The notes under the pieces are model-generated. The model was not told where the DNA came from, searched no databases, and saw only the letters and a program-made list of their open reading frames with translations. Source: Sphingobacterium sp. JB170 (GTDB lineage Bacteria; Bacteroidota; Bacteroidia; Sphingobacteriales; Sphingobacteriaceae). From it: a stretch of DNA of 64,000 nt. Where the stretch lies: NCBI RefSeq assembly GCF_900163865.1, contig NZ_FUKU01000014.1, forward strand, positions 62,001-126,000, given 5' to 3'. Shown here piece by piece: positions 34,099 to 42,114 of this stretch. Position 1 is the first letter of the stretch, and each line of letters opens with the position of its first letter. Made by a program: the position numbers and the translations under genes.

Positions 34099-34881
34099 TT
34101 AAATTGCAACTTCGTGAAAACCCGGAGTACGATGGCACATCTTGTGTTGGACCGTTTCACGATAGATGAGTTCATTGGGTTTGAAGTTCGCTCGGGATGA
34201 TAGTGGGTGAAATATATGGAACCCTACGGCGGCCCATTTTAATCGTTTTTTCTTTACGCCAGAATTTATTAGACGTTCGGCAAACTCGTAATCCTCCCAT
34301 CCCCATCCGGTGAACCCATTAAAATAGCCGTTAATGCGAACATAGTCCTTTAACCAAAAAGCAAGATTACATCCTTTCACATTGTTTGAACTGCAGGGAT
34401 CAGTTTTAAAAAGACCCGAAAATAATGGAAATCGAATTGCATTAAAGCGCGTAGTCATTCCAACAGTTAGGCAAGTGAATTTTAACCTCTTATTCTCCAA
34501 TACTTCTTTTGTGAGCTCCTGGCCAATCATCGCCCGGCTGCCCTGTACAAAATAACCTTCTTCTGCTGCAGTTATATGGTCTTTTATAAAATGTTTATGC
34601 AGAATAATATCGCCATCAATTTCAATGATATAGTCCGAAGTGCATATTTTTAAGGCCTTATTTAGAATAAGCGTTTTCTGAAAACCATTGTCGGCATGCC
34701 AAACGTGCTCGACGGGAAGGACCTCTCTGAACCTTTCGATAAGATCTGCCGTATCCTGCTTTGAACCGTCATCAGCAATGATTATTTGTTCGGGAATAAT
34801 ACTTTGTTTTGCTACGCTCAAAAGTACCAATTCTAATGCCGCGGGCCAATTATAGGTGGAAATTATTAAACTTACCGTCAT
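34099..34881 (-). CDS. Glycosyltransferase family 2 with galactosyltransferase-type C-terminal motif
   Basis: A 260-residue GT2 protein. It starts VSLIISTYNWPAALELVLLS, has ADDGSKQDT and the DxD EIDGDIIL. The region GFTGWGWEDYEFAERLINSG is the FxGWGxEDxE motif of GT7/GT27-type C-terminal domains (galactosyl- or N-acetylgalactosaminyltransferases), so a Gal or GalNAc donor is a reasonable guess. It is the first gene after a 281-bp gap in the cluster and is probably the head of the second glycan operon. Confidence 0.88.
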   Translation of the reverse strand: MTVSLIISTYNWPAALELVLLSVAKQSIIPEQIIIADDGSKQDTADLIERFREVLPVEHVWHADNGFQKTLILNKALKICTSDYIIEIDGDIILHKHFIKDHITAAEEGYFVQGSRAMIGQELTKEVLENKRLKFTCLTVGMTTRFNAIRFPLFSGLFKTDPCSSNNVKGCNLAFWLKDYVRINGYFNGFTGWGWEDYEFAERLINSGVKKKRLKWAAVGFHIFHPLSSRANFKPNELIYRETVQHKMCHRTPGFHEVAI

Positions 34882-35162
34882 ATATAGCGTTTTTGTCGTT
34901 CATTTATTATAACGTTTATTATTTCAAAAACGTTACAATAGTAGCCGAAAAAAATAAAATAATTCGTGTTTTTTGTGTTTCTATTTGTCATTATTAGGGT
35001 TCGTTCAAGCCCAGCTCGCTTTTTAAATATACTTGAAAATTGCTAAAAAACATCCTTTTGAAATGTTTTTCCCCTTTTCAGGTCCTGTTATGGTGCATTG
35101 ATATGTATTTTATACGTAGTCTCCTAGTGATCATAAATTTAGTCATATTAATATTTTCTCGA
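34882..35162 (-). other. Intergenic gap that splits the glycan cluster
   Basis: 281 bp, AT-rich, without a credible gene. An inverted repeat of AAAACAT and ATGTTTT (about 35045-35070) with a T run on the minus strand could end the upstream operon, but it is weak. No exact TAnnTTTG box on the minus strand was found; a CAATAGTA (34935-34942) has one mismatch. Confidence 0.4.
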
Positions 35163-36239
35163 TCATTTTAAAAACTCTTCAAGCTGCTTGTAAATTACTT
35201 TCTGATCAAAGCGCTTTAAAACCAATTGGTAGCCTGCATTTCCGAATTCGTCTCGTTTTTCTTGTTCGCTTAGGCTCAAAATAGAATCAATTGTTTGGTT
35301 AATGTCACCGTAGGGTACCAGATAGCCTGTGTGGTCGTGCTCTATAAGTTCTTTATTGCTGCTCACATCGAAGGCGATACTCGGTTTCCTATATAATGCG
35401 GCTTCCGCAAGAACATATCCAAAACCTTCCCATTTGGAGCTTAACATAAAGACGTCAATTTGATTAAAAAAACCATCTAAATCGGAAATAAAACCCAAGA
35501 AGGAAACATCGTGTTCCGTTTTCATCTGTTTGTTGTACTTTTCAAGCTCGTGAGCCAGCGGACCAGTTCCGCCGACAAGTATTTTATGTCTTATTTTTCG
35601 ATGGCTGAGCGCGCGAGACAGATCGATAAGAAACGCCTGATTTTTTTGTGGCGCCAAACGCGCGAGATTGCCGATGACGAGATGGTCGTTTTTTGTTTTT
35701 CCTACGCATTTGTCTTGAAAGGGCGTTGTGTCGATGGGATTGTAGATTACTTTTATTTTTTCCAATGGGAACATCGCTGCAAAGCGCATGTTGATCGTTC
35801 GTTTTGTTTCTAGTGAATTGGCTAATACATCACTTATGCAATTTTTGAAAAGGTATCTGTTTACGGCGCTGTTTTTTATAGGAATGGCCGAACCGCGGCG
35901 GTAGATAATCCGTTTTGTACCTGATAGGTGACCTGCGTATGCTGCAATTTTAAAGTCCGCTGACCCATTGATTATTAATATATCGAAAGAAAGCGTGTTG
36001 AAGATTGATTTTAGCCGGTTTACTTTGATCGGATTTAGGAAACTTCGATTTGATACGGCGAAATCAATATAGGTGATCTGGGGGTAGTGTGCCAGCCTTT
36101 TTTTTAACTCACTATCGGGTGCTCCGAAGACGAAGACATCGTAGTTCGGCAATGCTGCAAAATGCAATGCCGATTCCATATGCCACTTTTCTCCACCACC
36201 CCATGATACAGAGGAATTAAAAAAGGCTAATTTGATCAT
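35163..36239 (-). CDS. Glycosyltransferase family 4 protein
   Basis: A 358-residue GT-B enzyme. It begins KLAFFNSSVSWGGGEKWH, a typical GT4 acceptor-domain start; the donor domain has VIGNLARLAPQKNQAFLID and the sugar-nucleotide motif in SSKWEGFGYVLAEAALYRKP. Its start overlaps the end of the upstream GT4 gene by 23 nt, so the two are translationally coupled. It is the last gene before the 281-bp gap. The sugar is unknown. Confidence 0.88.
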   Translation of the reverse strand: MIKLAFFNSSVSWGGGEKWHMESALHFAALPNYDVFVFGAPDSELKKRLAHYPQITYIDFAVSNRSFLNPIKVNRLKSIFNTLSFDILIINGSADFKIAAYAGHLSGTKRIIYRRGSAIPIKNSAVNRYLFKNCISDVLANSLETKRTINMRFAAMFPLEKIKVIYNPIDTTPFQDKCVGKTKNDHLVIGNLARLAPQKNQAFLIDLSRALSHRKIRHKILVGGTGPLAHELEKYNKQMKTEHDVSFLGFISDLDGFFNQIDVFMLSSKWEGFGYVLAEAALYRKPSIAFDVSSNKELIEHDHTGYLVPYGDINQTIDSILSLSEQEKRDEFGNAGYQLVLKRFDQKVIYKQLEEFLK

Positions 36240-37344
36240 CAGCTAAATTTTGATATAATTTTTCGATTTTGCAAGTAATAATTTCATCATTAAATTGTTG
36301 CACGTAATTTAAACCATCACTTTTCATTTGCTGCTGTATGGAGGAAGAAGCCAAAATCGAGTTAATTGCGCTCGAGAGCTCCTCAATATCCTCGGGATCG
36401 ATGTACTTAGAGGTTGGTCCAGCAGCCTCAGGGAAGACGCCGAAACGATTTGTGATAACAGGTGTTCCCGCATATAGTGCTTCGATTAGCGGAATTCCGA
36501 AGCCTTCAAAAGTGGAAGGATATACGAATATGCGAGCTAGTTTATAAATGCAGGCCAAATCGAACATGCTTTCGACCTGTAGAAATTTTACTTTTTGCGC
36601 TAAATTATGGGCTCCGATATAGGTCTTAATTTCATCTGCATAAGACGTTGACTTACCAATGATTATCAAGGGTATGTCGATATCTTCGATGGCCTTGACA
36701 ATTTGAATCGCATTTTTTCGGCGTTCCACGGAACCAACATTTAAAATGAAATCGACGGGTAATGCGTAACGTTTACGGACTTCATCTCTTTTCTGTTCGC
36801 TGATAGGTTGTTTAAATGCGGGGTGACAACTTTGGTAAATTACCTCAATCTTGTTTTCATCGATATGAAGAAATTGGATAATATCTCGCTTGGTTTGCTC
36901 GCTTATTGCGATGATTTTATCGGCACGTTGTGCGGCATAGTGAAATTTTTTAGCGTAGATCATTCGATCTAACGGTTTATAGAGTTCAGGATATCGAAAA
37001 AAGATAAGGTCATGAATGGTGACCACAGATCGGAGCCCTGACTTGTCAATACCAACGGGGATCTCACCCGATAGTCCGTGATAGATCTGTATTTTATCTT
37101 CTTTAAGATCTTTAATGATACCGCGACTACGCCAATAGAACGGGAAATTCTTCGAAATAAAATCATTTCCGGGGGTTCGAACTTTTAAATTTTCGTGTAC
37201 CGCTTCATGCTTTGTTCCGGTGGTGTATAGGATATAATCATTTTCCGGATAATATTCCTGCATCGAACGAATCAGGTCCCGGCTGTAATTTCCGAGTCCC
37301 GAACTGTTATTGAAATAGCGTTTAGCATCATACCCTATGCGCAT
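36217..37344 (-). CDS. Glycosyltransferase family 4 protein (mannosyltransferase-like)
   Basis: A 375-residue GT-B enzyme. It starts RIGYDAKRYFNNSSGLGNYSRDL, the form typical of WbdB/MtfB-like mannosyltransferases, continues with VVTIHDLIFFRYPE, and has ILNVGSVERRKN and the GT4 motif in YPSTFEGFGIPLIEALYAGTP. Mannose is a guess based on this subfamily look. It lies 9 nt after the GT9 gene and overlaps the next GT4 gene. Confidence 0.87.
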   Translation of the reverse strand: MRIGYDAKRYFNNSSGLGNYSRDLIRSMQEYYPENDYILYTTGTKHEAVHENLKVRTPGNDFISKNFPFYWRSRGIIKDLKEDKIQIYHGLSGEIPVGIDKSGLRSVVTIHDLIFFRYPELYKPLDRMIYAKKFHYAAQRADKIIAISEQTKRDIIQFLHIDENKIEVIYQSCHPAFKQPISEQKRDEVRKRYALPVDFILNVGSVERRKNAIQIVKAIEDIDIPLIIIGKSTSYADEIKTYIGAHNLAQKVKFLQVESMFDLACIYKLARIFVYPSTFEGFGIPLIEALYAGTPVITNRFGVFPEAAGPTSKYIDPEDIEELSSAINSILASSSIQQQMKSDGLNYVQQFNDEIITCKIEKLYQNLADDQISLF

Positions 37345-37353
37345 ACCAACAAG

Positions 37354-38373
37354 TTATATTTTACTCAGTTTAGAGATAACCATTTCTGGGGTTATTAGTT
37401 CGATCGCTTCCACGCCATTACAAAGACAAGATTTGTTTCCATAGATAGAGCTGGGTCTATTGGGGTGTTGCACCTGTATACAATCCTGCATGGACTGACC
37501 ATAGCCAAGAAAGCCGCTATACGGGTGGGTGGCCCCCCAGAAAGATATACAACGTGTTCCTACTAGTGACGCCATATGCATGCCCGAGGAGTCCATACTT
37601 AGCATTACATCTAGGTGGCTGATCATATCCAGTTCGCCGCTGATACCAAGTTTGCCGATCGTGTTGTAGACATGCGGATACTGCCCACTCCAGTACTCGG
37701 AGATTTCATTTTCTTGCTTGCCACCACCAAAAATATAAAATGTATATTTTTCGGGGCTAAAGTGTTTGAAGATATCGTCCCAGTGTTTGACTCCCCACAC
37801 CTTATAGGGATGCTGTGCAAAGGGAGCTATTCCTATGTGCGTTTTCTCCTGCCGCGAGCGCTCCTGCCGATATTCATTTGGTAACTCGCGCCGTTGCTTT
37901 TTGAGTTTATGATCAAGTTTAATGGTAAAGCCGAGTCGACGAAATACGTCGGCGTAACGTTCTATGGTAAAGCGCAGGGGCTTAAATTCCTTGTGTTTTT
38001 TACGCGTCAACGCCTTTTTACTATGACGAGCCTTATCCAAGGTCGCTAGTGGAAACCCTGCAGTTTTGAAGAATAACGATAAAATACGCGAGCGTATGTT
38101 GTTATGTAGGTCTGCAACATAATCGATATCGTAATGCTTTAGTTCTCCAAACAAACGCCACAACCCCTTAGGGCCCTTATGCTGGTCTTCTGCATAAATG
38201 GGGTGGAAGATCAAGTTTGGAATATCGGTGAAAAATGCTTTAAATTGCGGCCGACTAACCATGATCAACTCGACGTGCTTTTGCTGCGCACTTAGCTCCC
38301 GTAATACGGAAGCAACCATGACAACGTCGCCCATGGCAGAAAAACGCGTAACGAGCACTCGAACTTTCTTCAT
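37354..38373 (-). CDS. Glycosyltransferase family 9 protein (heptosyltransferase-like)
   Basis: A 339-residue GT9 protein, the family of LPS core heptosyltransferases. It begins VRVLVTRFSAMGDVVMVA, which fits the family's RFSxxGDV opening, and the C-terminal domain has SHLDVMLSMDSSGMHMASLVG followed by FWGATHPYSGF. The usual D/GDS-GxxH donor site is visible as MDSSGMHMA. It probably adds a heptose or related sugar to lipid A core in the cytoplasm. DUF4254 lies 5 nt upstream, and the two form a fixed pair at the head of the glycan operon. Confidence 0.9.
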   Translation of the reverse strand: MKKVRVLVTRFSAMGDVVMVASVLRELSAQQKHVELIMVSRPQFKAFFTDIPNLIFHPIYAEDQHKGPKGLWRLFGELKHYDIDYVADLHNNIRSRILSLFFKTAGFPLATLDKARHSKKALTRKKHKEFKPLRFTIERYADVFRRLGFTIKLDHKLKKQRRELPNEYRQERSRQEKTHIGIAPFAQHPYKVWGVKHWDDIFKHFSPEKYTFYIFGGGKQENEISEYWSGQYPHVYNTIGKLGISGELDMISHLDVMLSMDSSGMHMASLVGTRCISFWGATHPYSGFLGYGQSMQDCIQVQHPNRPSSIYGNKSCLCNGVEAIELITPEMVISKLSKI

Positions 38374-38378
38374 AACCT

Positions 38379-38984
38379 TTATTTTTGCTTCCCGTAAAGT
38401 ACAGGATTCAATGAAGGGTCATTATACATTTTCATTTGCTTGTATACCTTCATGTATTTTTTTCCATTTTCGATATCCGTTAAAAGTTGATCGATACTTT
38501 GTGAGAGGTCCTGGCGCTGCTCAAGTAAAATGGATAACTTATTTTGGCATGTCGCTATGTGATTTTCGCTGGCATCCTCACGACGGGTTTCTTGCTCCAT
38601 GTGATAGATTTTTAATGCTAAAATCGAAAGACGGTCGATTGCCCAAGCCGGGCTCTCCGTATTGATTCGTGCATCGGTCAATGGTTCCACGTGGTTGAAC
38701 AGGTTCAAGTAATAGCTATCGATATATTCTACCGTATCGGTGCGAAACTGATTCGATTCATCGATACGCCGCTTCCAATACAAACCTTGTGTGGGTTCTA
38801 TGTTGGGATTGCGAATGACATCTTCCATATGCCACTGCACTGTGTCTATCCAGCATTTAAGATACAGTAGATGCTCCAAGGATTGGGGGGCATAGGAATT
38901 GTCTATCGGCTGGTCGATGTTGTCAAATTTATGGTAATCATCGATTGCCTTTTTAAACAGGCTGTTGGCAATTGCACTAATCAT
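38379..38984 (-). CDS. DUF4254 protein
   Basis: A 201-residue, mostly alpha-helical, charged protein of the DUF4254 family, without a signal peptide or membrane helix. The middle has PAWAIDRLSILALKIYHMEQETRRED, and the C-terminal third is a Gln-rich helix (ILLEQRQDLSQSIDQLLTDI) likely to form a coiled coil. The function is unknown. It sits directly upstream of the GT9 gene and probably starts the glycan operon, so a role as a partner or regulator of GT9 is a fair guess. Confidence 0.8.
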   Translation of the reverse strand: MISAIANSLFKKAIDDYHKFDNIDQPIDNSYAPQSLEHLLYLKCWIDTVQWHMEDVIRNPNIEPTQGLYWKRRIDESNQFRTDTVEYIDSYYLNLFNHVEPLTDARINTESPAWAIDRLSILALKIYHMEQETRREDASENHIATCQNKLSILLEQRQDLSQSIDQLLTDIENGKKYMKVYKQMKMYNDPSLNPVLYGKQK

Positions 38985-38989
38985 AAACG

Positions 38990-38997
38990 CAAAGATA
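38990..38997 (-). promoter_or_regulatory. Putative -7 promoter box of the glycan operon (TATCTTTG)
   Basis: Exact TAnnTTTG match 5 nt before the DUF4254 ATG, which would give a nearly leaderless transcript. No clear -33 box, but the inverted repeat at 39001-39036 covers that area. Confidence 0.4.
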
Positions 38998-39000
38998 AGG

Positions 39001-39036
39001 AATTAACTTTTTGCGCGAGGAATGAAAAAGTTAATT
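39001..39036. terminator. Inverted repeat at the nuoN stop codon
   Basis: Perfect 12-bp arms (39001-39012 and 39025-39036) with a 12-nt loop, covering the nuoN TAA (39031-39033). It is AT-rich and no long T tail follows, so it may be a weak terminator of the nuo operon or an mRNA 3'-end stabiliser. Confidence 0.5.
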
Positions 39037-40494
39037 AAAGAGATCTATTAGAAAACTTGGGAATAGACCAAAGAAAATAAGCAGAATGGTAAAAGCGTAG
39101 CTGACGTATAAAAGAGTATTTGGAGCTATTCGCTGTTTTGCGTGGTCTTCGGATTTGCGTAAGAATGCATATAGCGGAATACGGAAATAGAAAAACAGCG
39201 AAATTACCGACGTTAAGGCACCTACAGCGAGAAGTAATATTACCGCGGTGTTGTCGTATGCTCCAGTAAAATCAAATAACGCCGAAAATACCATAAGTTT
39301 CCCCATAAAGCCAATCGTAGGAGGGAGCCCGACAAGGGAGATACAAACCAACGAAAAAGCGGTAAATAGAATAGGCATCTTTTTCCCTAATCCTGCATAG
39401 CTATTGATAGCAGTCGACCCCGTCCGCTGCTCGAGCTGATCGATAAAGAGAAATGCCGCAAGATTCATCAGCACATACGCACTAATGTAAAAGAACAAGA
39501 ACGCTGCGCTGTCTTGGTAAGCATAGATCGCCATTAATAAGAAGCCTGTATGTCCGATTGATGAATAAGCCATCATCCGTTTCGCGTCCTGCTGGCGTAA
39601 CGCGGCCAGGTTACCAATTAACATCGTAGCTATTGCAACCACGACCATATACCACTCCAAAAGCTCCGAAAAATAGAAATCCGTCGACGACCAGGATCGA
39701 TAAAGACGCGCGAACAAAATTAATGCGCCGACTTTCGGTATGGTAGATAAAAATGCGGTGATACTCGTTGGTGCACCTTGGTACACGTCAGGTGTCCACA
39801 CGTGGAAGGGAACAAACCCTAATTTAAAACCGATGCCCACAAATACGAATAATAGCGCTAGGCTAACGATCAATTCTGGCGCATCCATCAATCCTTGTAG
39901 GTGAGCGGTTGCTTCGAAATTTAGATCCCCCGTTAACCCGTAAACTAGCGATAATCCGTAGAGCATGACGGCTGCACAAACGGAACCGAATAGGGCGTAT
40001 TTCATGGCCGCTTCGGCCTGTATTTTGTTCTTGGAAAAGTAACCAACTAGGATATACGATGCGATGGAAACCATCTCAATGCCGATAAACGCTAATAACC
40101 AGTTGCTGGTGCTACTTAGCACGTGCGTACCTAAGACTGCTGCAAGCAGCACACTGTAAACATCGCCATTATTGCAGGAATGACGATGTTTAATGAAAAT
40201 AGTTATGACAAAGGCCGAAAGGACGATGATGATGCGCGCATAACTGCTTAAGGGATCAACGATCCAGCTCTCGGAAAAACCAGTAGCCGTTTGGCCGATT
40301 TGATCAAACAACAAATAACCGACAGCGATTAACGAGAGTAGTGTCGTGATATAGGTACTATGCTTGTATATTTTAGTCAGAAATAAAGAAGAGAATATAC
40401 TGATGACAAACCCAGTAATAAGTGCTAATTCGGGCTTAAATAAGGGAACCGAATTAATGATTTGATCGAGTATATTGGTGAGAGCGGTATTCAC
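39031..40494 (-). CDS. nuoN: NADH-quinone oxidoreductase subunit N
   Basis: NuoN is an antiporter-like membrane subunit of complex I that takes part in proton pumping. The protein has 487 residues and about 14 hydrophobic helices. Typical stretches are LAFIGIEMVSIASYILVGY with the conserved Glu, KLGFVPFHVWTPDVYQGAPT, and RMMAYSSIGHTGF. It starts with GTG (40494), with no other early Met in frame, 12 nt after nuoM. It is the last gene of the run. Confidence 0.96.
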   Translation of the reverse strand: MNTALTNILDQIINSVPLFKPELALITGFVISIFSSLFLTKIYKHSTYITTLLSLIAVGYLLFDQIGQTATGFSESWIVDPLSSYARIIIVLSAFVITIFIKHRHSCNNGDVYSVLLAAVLGTHVLSSTSNWLLAFIGIEMVSIASYILVGYFSKNKIQAEAAMKYALFGSVCAAVMLYGLSLVYGLTGDLNFEATAHLQGLMDAPELIVSLALLFVFVGIGFKLGFVPFHVWTPDVYQGAPTSITAFLSTIPKVGALILFARLYRSWSSTDFYFSELLEWYMVVVAIATMLIGNLAALRQQDAKRMMAYSSIGHTGFLLMAIYAYQDSAAFLFFYISAYVLMNLAAFLFIDQLEQRTGSTAINSYAGLGKKMPILFTAFSLVCISLVGLPPTIGFMGKLMVFSALFDFTGAYDNTAVILLLAVGALTSVISLFFYFRIPLYAFLRKSEDHAKQRIAPNTLLYVSYAFTILLIFFGLFPSFLIDLFN

Positions 40495-40506
40495 TGTTTC
40501 TAGGGA

Positions 40507-42111
40507 CTATATGTAAGGGTTGATGATGTCAATAAGCTTCAGGATCGATGCGTTCAATTTGCCAAACACGAGCGAAGGCACAATACCCAAAATGAGCGCT
40601 AAGGAAATTGTAGGTACTAGAATGAGCAGCTCCCGGCGATTAAGATCTGTAAGAGCTGACGCCCATGCCGTTCCTCCTTGTAGACGCGTTTGTCCGAAAA
40701 ACATTCGTTGTAAGGTCCAAAGAAAGTATGCCGCACTTAAGAAGATTCCAGCCGAACCGGCTATGGCCATCCAACGTGGTATTCCCGTCGTCATGCTTTG
40801 TGCGTTAAATGTGCCAATGATCACGAACGCCTCTCCAATAAAGGCCGAAAATCCTGGTAGACCAAGCGAGGCAAAAAATACTATAGCGACACACGCCGTG
40901 TATTTGGGCATTATGCCCGCTAAGCCTCTAAAATTGTATATGTACCTGTCATGAACCCTATCGTAGATGACACCTACAAGGAAAAATAATGCGGCACTCA
41001 AAAATCCATGCGAGATCATCTGGAACATAGCGCCGGAGATACCTTCTGCGGTTAACGAGGCGATTCCTAAAAGGACAAAACCCATATGGGATACCGAAGA
41101 GTATGCAATCATACGCTTTAAATCTTTTTGTGCCAGGGCGTTGAGAGCTCCATATAGGATAGAAATTATTCCGATAAGTGCAAGCCACCAGTTTGTTAGT
41201 GCGGCCATATCGGGAAATATACTGTAACAAACCCGGATGATGCCGTAGCCACCGATCTTTAAAAGAATTCCCGCTAAGATGATCGAAACCGGAGTGGGGG
41301 CTTCTACGTGCGCGTCGGGAAGCCATGTGTGAAGAGGTACGATAGGAACTTTGATCGCAAAAGCGAAAAACAGGATGATAAACCCGATCAGCCTTGCAGG
41401 TATGCCAAGTACCTCATGATAATTGGCAATAAAGCTGAAGAACGAACCATCAACATAATTGCTCGGGTTCATCATATGGAGCATGTTGAAGGTATGTGCG
41501 CCTGTTTCTGGATTAGTAACCGAGAAGTATAGCCCTACGATAACCAAAAGCATGAAGACCGAGCCCAGAAGTGTATATAGGAAAAACTTGATCGCTGCAT
41601 ATTCTCGGCGAACGCCTCCCCAAATACCAATCAGGAAATAAAGCGGAAAAAGCATCACCTCGTAAAAGACATAGAACAGGAAAAAATCTAACGCGCAGAA
41701 TATTCCCATAACTGCGGTGTTGAGCAGCATGAGTAAGGCAAAATACCCTTTGGGACTTTTATCAATATTCCAGGATGCGCCAACTCCCATGAGCATAACC
41801 AATGCACTTAAAACAATTAAAGGGAGCGATATGCCATCTAATCCAATGAGATAATCGATTTCGAGTTTGCCGATTGCACCTAAGTCTAGTCGTATCCAAG
41901 AAGCTTGTTCTAGAAACTGAAAATCCGATAGGATATTCACGCCCGCTTGTGCTCCTTGAAAGTTTTGATAAATATATAATGCGATACCCAGTTGCAACAC
42001 GGTAAATCCGAGCGCAATATATTTATAACTCGACTTAGCGGTATTCGGTAATGCCAAAATCAACGCTAAGGCAATTAGTGGAAGAAATATCAGTATGGAT
42101 AATAAGCCCAT
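40507..42111 (-). CDS. nuoM: NADH-quinone oxidoreductase subunit M
   Basis: NuoM is a proton-pumping antiporter-like subunit. It has 534 residues and about 14 helices. Motifs include FYVFYEVMLFPLYFLIGIWGG with the conserved Glu, KVPIVPLHTWLPDAHVEAPT and LKRMIAYSSVSHMGFV. It lies 3 nt downstream of nuoL and 12 nt upstream of nuoN. Confidence 0.97.
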   Translation of the reverse strand: MGLLSILIFLPLIALALILALPNTAKSSYKYIALGFTVLQLGIALYIYQNFQGAQAGVNILSDFQFLEQASWIRLDLGAIGKLEIDYLIGLDGISLPLIVLSALVMLMGVGASWNIDKSPKGYFALLMLLNTAVMGIFCALDFFLFYVFYEVMLFPLYFLIGIWGGVRREYAAIKFFLYTLLGSVFMLLVIVGLYFSVTNPETGAHTFNMLHMMNPSNYVDGSFFSFIANYHEVLGIPARLIGFIILFFAFAIKVPIVPLHTWLPDAHVEAPTPVSIILAGILLKIGGYGIIRVCYSIFPDMAALTNWWLALIGIISILYGALNALAQKDLKRMIAYSSVSHMGFVLLGIASLTAEGISGAMFQMISHGFLSAALFFLVGVIYDRVHDRYIYNFRGLAGIMPKYTACVAIVFFASLGLPGFSAFIGEAFVIIGTFNAQSMTTGIPRWMAIAGSAGIFLSAAYFLWTLQRMFFGQTRLQGGTAWASALTDLNRRELLILVPTISLALILGIVPSLVFGKLNASILKLIDIINPYI

Positions 42112-42114
42112 GTT

